A stretch of DNA of 32,784 bases, from the NCBI GenBank assembly GCA_025351745.1, contig JANXVI010000464.1, positions 1 through 32,784 on the forward strand. Reading direction: 5' to 3'. The notes beneath the pieces are model-generated. The model did no database searches. It was not told the origin of the DNA and was given only the letters and a program-made list of their open reading frames with translations. A program made the position numbers and the translations under genes. Positions 7,606 to 15,213 of this stretch are shown one piece after another. Source of the stretch: Rhodoferax sp. Lineage in GTDB: Bacteria > Pseudomonadota > Gammaproteobacteria > Burkholderiales > Burkholderiaceae_C. Positions within the stretch are counted from its first letter, which is position 1. Each line of letters starts with the position of its first letter.

Positions 7606-9417
7606 ATGCCAGTCAGTCAAAACCGAGACAAATCAACGCCTGCCAATAGCGTAGACCTCCCCCCTACAGCCGGGGTGCCGGATATCTATGCCCATTTGCA
7701 CAGCAGTTTCACCTGGGCCGTGCCGCAGACCTTCAACATTGCTGAAGTGTGTTGCGCGCGCTGGGCGGCCCAGCCGGATGCTATGAAAAATATAGCTATA
7801 CACGAATACTCCACGAGGGCTGGAGGCACTTTTTTCTCATACGCCAAGCTGCAGGAACAGGCCAATCGGCTGTCCAACGCGCTGCTGGCGCATGGTGTAG
7901 CGCGCGGCGACCGCGTGGCCATCGTCATGCCCCAGTGCTTTGAGACGGCGGTGGCGTACATAGCCGCGCTGCAAATGGGCGCTGTGGCCATGCCCCTGTC
8001 GTTGCTGTTTGGGCCGGACGCACTGGAATACCGCCTGCAAGACAGCGAAGCGGTGGTCGCCATCGCCGACCACGCTTCATTGTCAGACCTGCGACTGGCA
8101 CGCAAGCACTGCCCCATGCTGCGCACCGTGATCGGCGTGGGTGCGCCTGACGCCGTGCAACACATGGCCGACTGTGACTTTGCGGACGCACTGGCCCAGT
8201 TCAGCACACGGTTTGCGCCTGCGCTGACCACGGCGGACGAGCCCGCCATCCTGATCTACACCAGCGGCACCACCGGCAACCCCAAAGGCGCACTGCTGGC
8301 GCACCGGGCGCTGATCGGCAACTTGCCCGGCTTTGTCGCCAGCCAGAACTGGTTTGGCTTTGACCCCCTTGCCGAAGGCAGTACAGATGCCGTCTTCTGG
8401 AGCCCCGCTGACTGGGCGTGGACCGGCGGATTGATGGATGCGCTTTTGCCTACGCTGTACTTTGGCCGCCCCATCGTTGCCTACAACGGGCGCTTCGCGC
8501 CGCAGACTGCGCTGGAGCTCATGGGGAGTTGTGGTGTGACCCATACTTTTCTGTTCCCGACCGCCCTCAAGGCCATGATGAAGGCCTTTGCGGGCACGCC
8601 CGAGCGCACGGTACGCCAGCAGTTCGAGCTCAAGCTGCAGGCCATCATGAGCGCGGGAGAGGCCGTGGGCGATGCAGTATTTGCGTATTGCGAGCATCAG
8701 TTGGGTGTCAAGCCGAACGAGATGTTTGGCCAGACCGAGATCAACTACATCGTCGGCAACTGCAACGCCTTGTGGCCCTCCAAGCCCGGCAGTATGGGCA
8801 TGGGCTACCCCGGCCACCGCGTGCAGGTGATCGACGAGGTCGGCAACGAATGCCCGGTAGGCGTTCCGGGGGATGTCGCGCTCAACCGGCTCGACGTACA
8901 CGGCCAGCCCGATCCCATCTTCTTTTTAGGCTATTGGAAGAACGAGGGCGCGACCGATGCCAAGTTCACCGGCGACTGGTGCCGCACCGGCGATATGGCC
9001 GTGCGCGATGCTGATGGCTACCTGTGGTTTCAGGGTCGCAGTGACGACGTTTTCAAGTCCGCCGGTTACCGCATCGGTCCTGGCGAGATCGAGAACTGTC
9101 TGGTCAAGCACCCCGCCGTGGCCAACGCCGCTGTCGTGCCAAAGCCCGACCCCGAGCGCGGTGCGCTGGTCAAGGCCTATGTCGTCATTGCTCCTGATTT
9201 TGTAGCAACTTGTGCAGGCGATACGAGGGCTACCGCCGAATTACATGAAAGCTTGACGGTGGAATTGCAATCCCATGTCAAAGGCCTGCTGGCGCCTTAC
9301 GAGTACCCCAAAGAGATCGAATTTGTGGACGCCCTGCCCATGACCACCACCGGCAAGGTGCAGCGCCGTGTGCTGCGCCTGCAAGAGGAGGAGCGCTATG
9401 CAGCGACCCGCGTTTGA
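7606..9417 (+). CDS. AMP-dependent acyl-CoA synthetase (acetyl-/medium-chain type)
   Basis: This enzyme activates a carboxylic acid with ATP to an acyl-adenylate and then to the CoA thioester. It has 603 aa. The P-loop-like IYTSGTTGNPKG lies near 215-227, the MFGQTE core motif in the middle, WCRTGDM and the hinge region after it, and the acylation-domain lysine in TTTGK is Lys584. The start at 7606 is chosen over an upstream in-frame start at 7471 because GGAG stands 7 bases before it and the earlier part overlaps the divergent hydrolase. It most resembles the ACSM/Acs-like branch rather than long-chain FadD, which is inference. Two in-frame mini-repeats add residues near 59-72 and 529-542; the second sits in the mobile C-terminal domain before the catalytic lysine. 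Confidence 0.9.
   Translation: MPVSQNRDKSTPANSVDLPPTAGVPDIYAHLHSSFTWAVPQTFNIAEVCCARWAAQPDAMKNIAIHEYSTRAGGTFFSYAKLQEQANRLSNALLAHGVARGDRVAIVMPQCFETAVAYIAALQMGAVAMPLSLLFGPDALEYRLQDSEAVVAIADHASLSDLRLARKHCPMLRTVIGVGAPDAVQHMADCDFADALAQFSTRFAPALTTADEPAILIYTSGTTGNPKGALLAHRALIGNLPGFVASQNWFGFDPLAEGSTDAVFWSPADWAWTGGLMDALLPTLYFGRPIVAYNGRFAPQTALELMGSCGVTHTFLFPTALKAMMKAFAGTPERTVRQQFELKLQAIMSAGEAVGDAVFAYCEHQLGVKPNEMFGQTEINYIVGNCNALWPSKPGSMGMGYPGHRVQVIDEVGNECPVGVPGDVALNRLDVHGQPDPIFFLGYWKNEGATDAKFTGDWCRTGDMAVRDADGYLWFQGRSDDVFKSAGYRIGPGEIENCLVKHPAVANAAVVPKPDPERGALVKAYVVIAPDFVATCAGDTRATAELHESLTVELQSHVKGLLAPYEYPKEIEFVDALPMTTTGKVQRRVLRLQEEERYAATRV
7779..7821 (+). repeat. Intragenic mini-repeat, copy B (acyl-CoA synthetase N-terminus)
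   Basis: It has the form TGCT-N10-TAGC-N16-ACGAGGGCT. The codon frame gives Ala-Met-Lys-Asn-Ile-Ala, then six residues, then Thr-Arg-Ala, the same frame as copy A. It is on the coding strand of its host gene, at a loop where related synthetases have a short, variable stretch (the last point is from memory of the family). Confidence 0.8.
9189..9231 (+). repeat. Intragenic mini-repeat, copy C (acyl-CoA synthetase C-terminus)
   Basis: It has the form TGCT-N10-TAGC-N16-ACGAGGGCT, followed by ACCGCCGAATTA. The first N10 block has lost the A-rich character of the other copies, but spacing and all conserved blocks are identical. It is in frame and encodes Ala-Pro-Asp-Phe-Val-Ala, six residues, Thr-Arg-Ala. 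Confidence 0.8.
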
Positions 9418-9496
9418 GGCTACGCCGTGGCGTCGTATCCGTTGGTTGGCATGGAGCCAGTGGCGGGCTTTGGCCAAAGGGGCTGGCGCTATTTAG
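9398..9496 (+). CDS. Possible 32-aa small ORF overlapping the synthetase stop
   Basis: The ORF starts with ATG inside the last codons of the acyl-CoA synthetase gene and ends at a TAG that overlaps the convergent lipoprotein stop. The peptide is basic and rich in Trp and Arg (PWRRIRWLAWSQWRALAK). GAGGAG lies 4 bases before the ATG, but this comes from a run of Glu codons in the upstream gene, so the ribosome site may be accidental. No family is recognised, and it could be chance. Confidence 0.15.
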   Translation: MQRPAFEATPWRRIRWLAWSQWRALAKGAGAI

Positions 9497-10326
9497 GGAC
9501 GGCCCAGGTCCATGGTCCAGTACAGGCCGTAGGTGGATGCATCGTTACGCTTGCAAGCGACTGCAATATCCTGGTACACGGGGTTCATGAGATTCTGACA
9601 ATGGCCTGGGCTGTTGATCCAGCTGCGCATCACTGCCTCAACTGTGGGCTGTCCCGCCGCAATGTTTTCGCCTGCTGCCGAAAAGCCATAGCCCACCGCC
9701 GCCATGCGCGTGGTCAAGGTGCTGCCGTTGGAACCGACATGCGAAAAGAAGTTGTGGTTAGCCATGTCGCTGGAGTGGCCGCTGGCCGCGCGCAGCAGTA
9801 CGCTGTTCCAACTAAGCGGACCCGTGGCACGATAGATGGTTGTCCCGCAGACTGCGCCGGCTGCGCGCAGCGCGTTGATACGATTCAACAATTCGGCCTG
9901 AATTCCGCTGGGCCCGTTTAGTCCACAACTGTCCTGATCGGTAGCCGTCGGAGCAACCGGCGCAGTGGGCGTCGGCTTGGGAGCAGGAGCGGGAGCGGGA
10001 ACTGGAACTGGAGCTGGTGCTGGTGCTGTTGCAGGAGCTGGAGCAGGAGCAGGAGCAGGAGCAGTTGGAACTGGAACTGGAACGGCAATAACCGGCTGGG
10101 GTACTGGGGTCGGCGCAGGCTGCGACCGGTCAGCATCCGCTTGCGGTGCTATGACGATGACGGGGGGTGCCACAACCACCGTGGCGGGAGCTGCTGCGCC
10201 GGTGGAGTTGATTTCGCCACCGCCACCGCCACCGCCACCGCCACCGCCACCGCAGGCGGCCAAGCTAACGCACAGGCAAAGCGTCAGATACGAACGCACG
10301 ACGCTTTGATGTTTTTGATCGATCAT
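9493..10326 (-). CDS. CAP-domain (SCP/PR-1-like) lipoprotein
   Basis: This is a predicted exported lipoprotein of 277 aa. The N-terminus has a hydrophobic signal ending in the lipobox LAAC with Cys25 as the acylation site, so the start at 10326 is preferred to the TTG-type start upstream at 10422. Twelve consecutive glycines follow, then a long Pro/Ala/Val linker, then a CAP domain in the last 130 residues. Within the domain a His in HSSDMA, GENIAAG and SPGHCQN match the CAP cavity residues. Bacterial CAP proteins are secreted or surface-bound and of largely unknown role. The Gly tract is encoded by six perfect hexamer repeats. It converges on the acyl-CoA synthetase, with no clear terminator in the 75-bp gap. 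Confidence 0.85.
   Translation of the reverse strand: MIDQKHQSVVRSYLTLCLCVSLAACGGGGGGGGGGGGEINSTGAAAPATVVVAPPVIVIAPQADADRSQPAPTPVPQPVIAVPVPVPTAPAPAPAPAPATAPAPAPVPVPAPAPAPKPTPTAPVAPTATDQDSCGLNGPSGIQAELLNRINALRAAGAVCGTTIYRATGPLSWNSVLLRAASGHSSDMANHNFFSHVGSNGSTLTTRMAAVGYGFSAAGENIAAGQPTVEAVMRSWINSPGHCQNLMNPVYQDIAVACKRNDASTYGLYWTMDLGRP
9985..10090. repeat. Low-complexity Ala/Pro/Val linker DNA
   Basis: Imperfect GGAGCA/GGAACT-type hexamers repeat through this stretch and encode the Pro-Ala-Pro-Val linker of the lipoprotein on the minus strand. The tract is simple-sequence in nature and likely varies in length between strains. Confidence 0.7.
10215..10253. repeat. Hexanucleotide microsatellite (CGCCAC)6
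   Basis: Six perfect copies of CGCCAC are followed by a partial copy. On the minus strand they encode the twelve Gly residues right after the lipidated Cys. A change in copy number would alter the tether by two residues per unit and never break the frame. Confidence 0.9.
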
Positions 10327-10524
10327 CGGGGAATTGAGACTCAAAAAAGGAAAGACCGGGCATTCTGCATCGCGTTGGGACGTCCGGCCGACCCATCTTG
10401 TAAGTGAACGTACCGCTTCCATTCAACGGCGCACGACCCCAAATGTCTGTGAAACGTCACCCCGTGCCTACTGGCAGTGATGGTGCACTAACGAGGGGGA
10501 AAACGCCCATTCACCCGGGGTCTG

Positions 10525-11607
10525 CTAATTACGCACGCTGCTTGCTGATGCCGATGGCGCTCCCTGATCGATACGGTTAACCAGCAAATCGGCGTAATTA
10601 TCGTTTCCCAAATTGATGCGTATGCGCACGGGCAGGTACTGCATGCTGGGTGCAAACCATATTTCAGCATTGATAACGCCGCGTGGATTGGCGATGGGGC
10701 GAGGACGCAAATAGAAGGCGGGAACCGCACCAAATTCCGGAATCTGAAGTGTTTCCAGTGCCACCACATCGTACGTCCACACGTTCATTTGTTGAGGTCG
10801 AGCCAGCCACAGCGGTACCTGGGAACCCACCACCAGGGGTTGTCGCCCTGTGGAGAAGCGCCGGGCCAATTCGACAAACTGGCTCGCGGTGTCCTGCAGC
10901 CCCAGCGGTTTGGCCGTCGTGCTTCCGTCATCGAACGTAACATTCGCACTGTCCAACGTCAGATGTCTCACACCCCGTGAATGCCGCTCTTCATAAACAC
11001 GTGGCTGCAAACCCTCGTCGGTTAACTCGCCCTGGCTAATCAGCGTCGCCGTAAAAAACACTGCCACACGCAAATCCACATGTACTTGGTAGTGCCCGTC
11101 GATGTGCTGCCACTGAACCTGTCCTGAGCCATAGAAATCTCCGCGGTAGTAGCCTTTCAGGTCGTACGACAGGCGAGTGTCTGCGGGCCAACTGTTGGCC
11201 GCTTCATCTGCATGCGTCTCTGGCAGTTCCGCGGCTTCGGGCTTAGGGTGGCTGGCACTTGCAAGGGGCGGATCGGACGCCACCGACCCGGGTCCTGGTG
11301 CCTCGGGCTCTGGTCTTTCGTCAGTCGCCAGTTCCGTTTGCACAAAGGCCGTACTCGTTGCTGCCGCGACCCGGGGCGCAGTGGCCTTTCGGTGAGGGGA
11401 GCGTTTCGGAATCGCAGTGGCTACCGGTTGAATCACACGCATGAACAGCGGTTGGGGCATCAGCGTAGCTGTTGAGCCACCCGTGACTTGTGCCCGCAGC
11501 CAGTCCAGCGCCACCCAATGCACGGCCACAACCAAGACCAGCAGTAAAGCGAGCCATCCCAGGGAGGTTGGTTTGAGCGAATTGAATCTCTGTGTCACAG
11601 CCGCCAT
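10525..11607 (-). CDS. DUF3108 domain-containing protein
   Basis: This is a 360-aa envelope protein of unknown function. One N-terminal membrane segment (GWLALLLVLVVAVHWVALDW) anchors it. A low-complexity, probably periplasmic, linker rich in Pro, Glu and Ala follows to about residue 140, then a beta-rich DUF3108 domain with RLSYDLKGYYRGDFYGSG and a GVRHLTLDSANVTFDDG block. The start at 11607 is chosen because it directly precedes the membrane segment; the longer frame to 11694 has no matching character. The N-terminal arrangement recalls TonB-like anchored proteins, but no TonB C-terminus is present. It precedes the CAP lipoprotein gene on the same strand by about 200 bases. Confidence 0.75.
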   Translation of the reverse strand: MAAVTQRFNSLKPTSLGWLALLLVLVVAVHWVALDWLRAQVTGGSTATLMPQPLFMRVIQPVATAIPKRSPHRKATAPRVAAATSTAFVQTELATDERPEPEAPGPGSVASDPPLASASHPKPEAAELPETHADEAANSWPADTRLSYDLKGYYRGDFYGSGQVQWQHIDGHYQVHVDLRVAVFFTATLISQGELTDEGLQPRVYEERHSRGVRHLTLDSANVTFDDGSTTAKPLGLQDTASQFVELARRFSTGRQPLVVGSQVPLWLARPQQMNVWTYDVVALETLQIPEFGAVPAFYLRPRPIANPRGVINAEIWFAPSMQYLPVRIRINLGNDNYADLLVNRIDQGAPSASASSVRN

Positions 11608-11755
11608 TGTTACAACACCGCAATATGGCCCCGATGGCATCCGGCGTCCATATCCATCGGCGTGGTTGCGCTGGGCGTGAAGCGGTGCCCACACTTGCGG
11701 TACAAAATCGAGCCCCGGCTATGCTGCCGCGCCCGGAGAAGGAGCAGAGTCCTGG

Positions 11756-12054
11756 CTACTTCCAGCGCAGCGCCCGCTTCTCTACCAGATACCACGACAG
11801 ACCGGCCAATGCAAAGGTGACGACCGTGCTGGCCAGCGCCAATGCGCCGTAGCACGTGATCTCGTACGGCAGGGACCACAACGCGCCGTTGACCGCAATC
11901 GGCATGGGGTTGGCCTAGAACACGTCAGGCAAAGGGCCAACGGTTCGTTTGCGGCACGCGCGCCCAGCGGATAGTAATGGCTCAATAGCTCAATAGCACC
12001 TCCCACGCCGCGAACGGGCGCAGGATGTCAAAGCGGTTGTCGTGTCGGTTCAGG
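11756..12054 (-). pseudogene. Remnant of an acyltransferase-3 (OafA/YrhL-like) gene
   Basis: Translation on the minus strand shows pieces of a membrane acyltransferase in the right order but broken. The N-terminal piece reads NRFDILRPFAAWEVLLS. A tandem duplication of an 8-bp unit (11980-11995) then shifts the frame. Removing one copy restores EVLLSHYYPLGARA. After about 20 further residues the frame is lost again. A second piece in another frame reads NPMPIAVNGALWSLPYEITCY and jumps straight to the C-terminal helix GLSWYLVEKRALRWK with a stop at 11756. Intact family members have about 350 aa with roughly ten membrane helices, so most of the gene has been deleted. Such enzymes O-acylate surface sugars. 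The remnant begins right after the stop of the kinase gene. Confidence 0.8.
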
Positions 12055-12057
12055 AGG

Positions 12058-13812
12058 CTACAGCCGCGCGGGCGCTGTAGCCGGGAACGACACGGTAAAG
12101 CATGTTCCGTGTCCCGGGGTTGATACAACGGTCAATTTTCCGCCCATCAGCGAGGTGACGATGCGGTGGGAAATGGCAAGCCCCAGACCCGAGCCCCCTT
12201 GGCCCAAACGGGTAGTGAAGAACGGGTCGAATATGCGCGACAGGATGGCCAGTTCCATGCCCACGCCGTTGTCGACTACCGTCAAATGCACACATCCGCT
12301 AGTGGCATCCTGCGTTGCCTGTAGCGTGATGGCTTCACCGGTTGCACCGACGAAACCATGCACGACGGAGTTCTGGACCAGGTTGGAAATGACCTGGCCC
12401 AATGGGCCCGGAAAACCATCGCATTCAATGCCAGCTGGCACCTCGTTGCGTATCTGGACGGTGGCCGGCAACTTCTCGGTCGGCCCCAGCGTCTTGAGCA
12501 CGTCTTCAACTACATCATGTAGCTTGAACTGGCGGCGCCGTTGCGATGTTTGGTCCACCGCTACTTGCTTGAAACTGGCGATCAGGTCGGCGGCCTTGCG
12601 GCTGGCGCTGACTTGAAACTCACTGACCTCGGCCAGAAAATTAAGAAAATTGTGCAAATCAGCGCGCTTCAGACCTTCACCTGTCGCCACCGTGCTGAAC
12701 TCGCGCACCCGGTCTTGCAAGGTGCTCGACAACATCAGCACATTGCCAATCGGAGTGTTGAGTTCGTGCGATACGCCTGCTACCAATGACCCCAGGGACG
12801 CCAGCCGTTCGGACTCCACCAGTTCCTCTTGAGACTGCTTTAGCAAGGCAAGCATCGTGCTGAGTTCCAGCGTGCGCTCTGCCACACGTTTCTCTAGGTT
12901 TTCGTTGAGTTCCTGGCCATGCAGCATGGATTCGCGCAACTGCCGCTCACGCTCTTTGGCCTCTGTGATGTCGCTGAGGCGCAGCAGACAGCCTTCTTGC
13001 AGGGGGGCGCAGTAGATGGAAAACCAGCGCCCCACACCCATCGGAGCTGTCAGGATGTAGCGCTCTTCTTCCAGTTCACAGGCATCTGTCAGTGAGCGCT
13101 GGCACATGCCTGAGAAGCCCAGTTCATGCCAGCGGGGCAGGGCTTGGGCGACTGGACGTCCGACGATGTTGGTGTTCGGTGCCTCTGCCAAGCTGGCCAT
13201 GGTCTTGTTAGCTACCAGGACCATCCAGTCGGTTTGCCCTGGAGTCTCGCCCACGACGCGTCGCAGCGCAAGAATGGCATCGCGGCTGCCATCCAGCACA
13301 GCATCCAGCAAGTGAGCCCGCATCTCCAAGGGTTGGTTGTATACCACCAGGGCCAGCGTGCCGTCGGCGTGCTGCAACGGAAAGATCAAGCGCTCCCATG
13401 TGTAGACAGAGGCGGCCCGGTCCGAATAATGCAACGTGTAGAGAGGCCGCCGTTGCGCTTGCACGCTGCGGTAGCAATCGAGGAAAAATTCTGCCAGCAC
13501 ACCACCAAACTCCGAGACCCGCCTGCCGGTCATATTGGTCTGGCTGTGGCGGCTGATTTCTGCGCCGTAATGCAGGTATTGAAAATCTCCATCGTCGAGT
13601 GACTTCAACACCATGACCATGGGCGCGAAGCGTTGCAAATGTGCCGCTGTTTGCTCCTCATGCAGCGCGAAATCGCCAAAGGCGGGGAGGTCAGAGTCGA
13701 TTCTGGGCAGCTGTTGCCAGGCAAACAGCAAGGCCAGCACATCCGGATTGGCGACGGCTTCCTCGATACCTTCCCAAACCTTGCGATGCCAGAACGGCGT
13801 TTGTGTCGTCAT
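12058..13812 (-). CDS. PAS-domain sensor histidine kinase
   Basis: This is a 584-aa cytosolic kinase with no membrane segment. An N-terminal PAS_5-like region (about 50-190, with LHYGAEISRH and TGRRVSEF) is followed by a second PAS-type region to about 310, a short coiled coil (ENLEKRVAERTLEL), a HisKA domain with His349 in SHELNTP, and a HATPase domain (NLVQNSVVHGF; FDPFFTTRLGQGGSGLGLAI). All catalytic boxes are intact. It has no receiver of its own. The nearest partner is the REC/HD-GYP gene upstream on the same strand, 242 bases away, so phosphotransfer to that protein is a reasonable guess. The start at 13812 (MTTQTPFW) is preferred to a TTG at 13875, although neither has a good ribosome site. 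Confidence 0.88.
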   Translation of the reverse strand: MTTQTPFWHRKVWEGIEEAVANPDVLALLFAWQQLPRIDSDLPAFGDFALHEEQTAAHLQRFAPMVMVLKSLDDGDFQYLHYGAEISRHSQTNMTGRRVSEFGGVLAEFFLDCYRSVQAQRRPLYTLHYSDRAASVYTWERLIFPLQHADGTLALVVYNQPLEMRAHLLDAVLDGSRDAILALRRVVGETPGQTDWMVLVANKTMASLAEAPNTNIVGRPVAQALPRWHELGFSGMCQRSLTDACELEEERYILTAPMGVGRWFSIYCAPLQEGCLLRLSDITEAKERERQLRESMLHGQELNENLEKRVAERTLELSTMLALLKQSQEELVESERLASLGSLVAGVSHELNTPIGNVLMLSSTLQDRVREFSTVATGEGLKRADLHNFLNFLAEVSEFQVSASRKAADLIASFKQVAVDQTSQRRRQFKLHDVVEDVLKTLGPTEKLPATVQIRNEVPAGIECDGFPGPLGQVISNLVQNSVVHGFVGATGEAITLQATQDATSGCVHLTVVDNGVGMELAILSRIFDPFFTTRLGQGGSGLGLAISHRIVTSLMGGKLTVVSTPGHGTCFTVSFPATAPARL

Positions 13813-14054
13813 GCTGGTGAGAGCAGCCAAAGAAGCTGCACGTACATTGCACAACCGCCATATCCAATGGACCAATCGTCGCGTGAGTCATGATCAGCGT
13901 GGTGTTGCATAGACTGTTTGGGTGAGACTCTCGATTTTGATCATACCCGAGGGGGAGCCTGACTGTTTAACGTTTGCTGGCACTGTGGACTGCCAGAATG
14001 TGCTCGGGTCAGGTGTAGTGTGAACCCTGCAGGACTCTTGGAAATGCATGGGTG
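13813..14054. other. Intergenic region ahead of the PAS kinase
   Basis: This is a 242-bp gap between the HD-GYP stop and the kinase start, with no gene in it that I can support. On the minus strand a TATGAT element follows a TTAAAC at a 19-base spacing, a poor promoter candidate. No terminator hairpin with a T-tract is visible. Confidence 0.4.
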
Positions 14055-15188
14055 CTACGTATCCTCCGCATTCGTGTGCTGCTCTGCAACGGCCCTGCAC
14101 TGCGCCTCAATCGCCACAAAGGCATCCAGCACGTCCGGATCAAAATGGAAGCCGCGACCTTCGTTGATGATCTCCATGGCCGCTTCGTGCGTAAAGGCGG
14201 GTTTGTAGACGCGCTTGCTGATCAGTGCGTCGTACACGTCGGCGATCGCCATCAAACGGGCGGAGATGGGGATGGCGTTTCCGGCCAGACCTTCGGGATA
14301 GCCTGATCCATCCCATTTTTCCTGGTGTGAGTAGGCGATTTCCTTGGCGCACTGCAAAAACGGTACGGTTTTTCCCAGGCGGGTCTCGGCGCTTTCGATG
14401 GCTAGCTTACCCAGTGTGGTGTGCGTTTTCATGATCTCGAACTCTTCGGCAGTGAGTTTGCCGGGCTTGAGCAAAATGCTATCGGGGATACCGACCTTGC
14501 CAATGTCGTGCAGCGGCGCAGACTTGAACAGCCGATCGATCATCTCGTCATCCAGGTAATCACTAAAGCGTGGGTGGCTGCGCAGATGCTCGGCCAGCAG
14601 GCGCACATAGTGCTGCGTGCGAACGATGTGGTCGCCCGTTTCATTGTCGCGCGTTTCGGCCAATGAGGCCATGGTCAGAATGGTCACGTCCTGTACGTCC
14701 CGCAGCTCCGCGGTACGGCGCTGCACTTCGGCTGTGCGCCGCTGCACTTCTTGCTCCAGAAAGTCGTTCTTGTTGCGCAGAAAGTCAGACGAGGCCTTGA
14801 GCGTCAGATGGGTCTTGACCCGAGACATGACGATGGCCGGACTGATCGGTTTGGTGATGTAGTCCACTGCGCCCATTTCCAGGCCCATTTCTTCGTCGTG
14901 CTCTTCCGTGCGTGCGGTCAAAAAAATCACGGGAATGCCGCGGGTAGCCGGGTTGGTCTTGAGCTGGCGGCAGACCTCGTAGCCGTCCATGTCGGGCATC
15001 ATGATATCCAACAAAATGAGGTCAGGAGTCTTGTCGCTATTGGCAATTTTCAAGGCCCGTGCGCCGCTAGAAGCCACTTTTACAGTGTATTGGTCCTGCA
15101 ACAAATCGTTCATCAGAACAAGGTTGGCCGGTGTGTCATCTACCACCATGACGGTCTGGCGATCTTGGCGGGGGTTTTGAGTGTCCAT
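14055..15188 (-). CDS. REC/HD-GYP response regulator (cyclic-di-GMP phosphodiesterase type)
   Basis: This 377-aa two-domain protein has a receiver domain (1-125) with phospho-acceptor Asp61 in LLDIMMPD and the conserved Lys in ITKPIS. A helical linker with the repeated motif QRRTAE follows, then an HD-GYP domain with HDIGK near 227 and the GYP signature in EKWDGSGYPEG. HD-GYP proteins of this RpfG-like layout break down cyclic-di-GMP, and the metal-binding His/Asp residues appear present. The start at 15188 (MDTQNPRQ) is chosen because the receiver begins right after it. It lies 25 bases after the hybrid kinase stop, so the two are probably one operon and a phosphorelay pair, with motility or biofilm control as the likely output. 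Confidence 0.9.
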   Translation of the reverse strand: MDTQNPRQDRQTVMVVDDTPANLVLMNDLLQDQYTVKVASSGARALKIANSDKTPDLILLDIMMPDMDGYEVCRQLKTNPATRGIPVIFLTARTEEHDEEMGLEMGAVDYITKPISPAIVMSRVKTHLTLKASSDFLRNKNDFLEQEVQRRTAEVQRRTAELRDVQDVTILTMASLAETRDNETGDHIVRTQHYVRLLAEHLRSHPRFSDYLDDEMIDRLFKSAPLHDIGKVGIPDSILLKPGKLTAEEFEIMKTHTTLGKLAIESAETRLGKTVPFLQCAKEIAYSHQEKWDGSGYPEGLAGNAIPISARLMAIADVYDALISKRVYKPAFTHEAAMEIINEGRGFHFDPDVLDAFVAIEAQCRAVAEQHTNAEDT

Positions 15189-15213
15189 GATTTTTTGATG
15201 TGCTTGTTGGGGA

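Noticed and set aside
9985-10090. CRISPR-like array of short repeats
   Set aside because: The units are imperfect 6-mers with no spacers and encode a Pro/Ala linker, so this is simple-sequence coding DNA.
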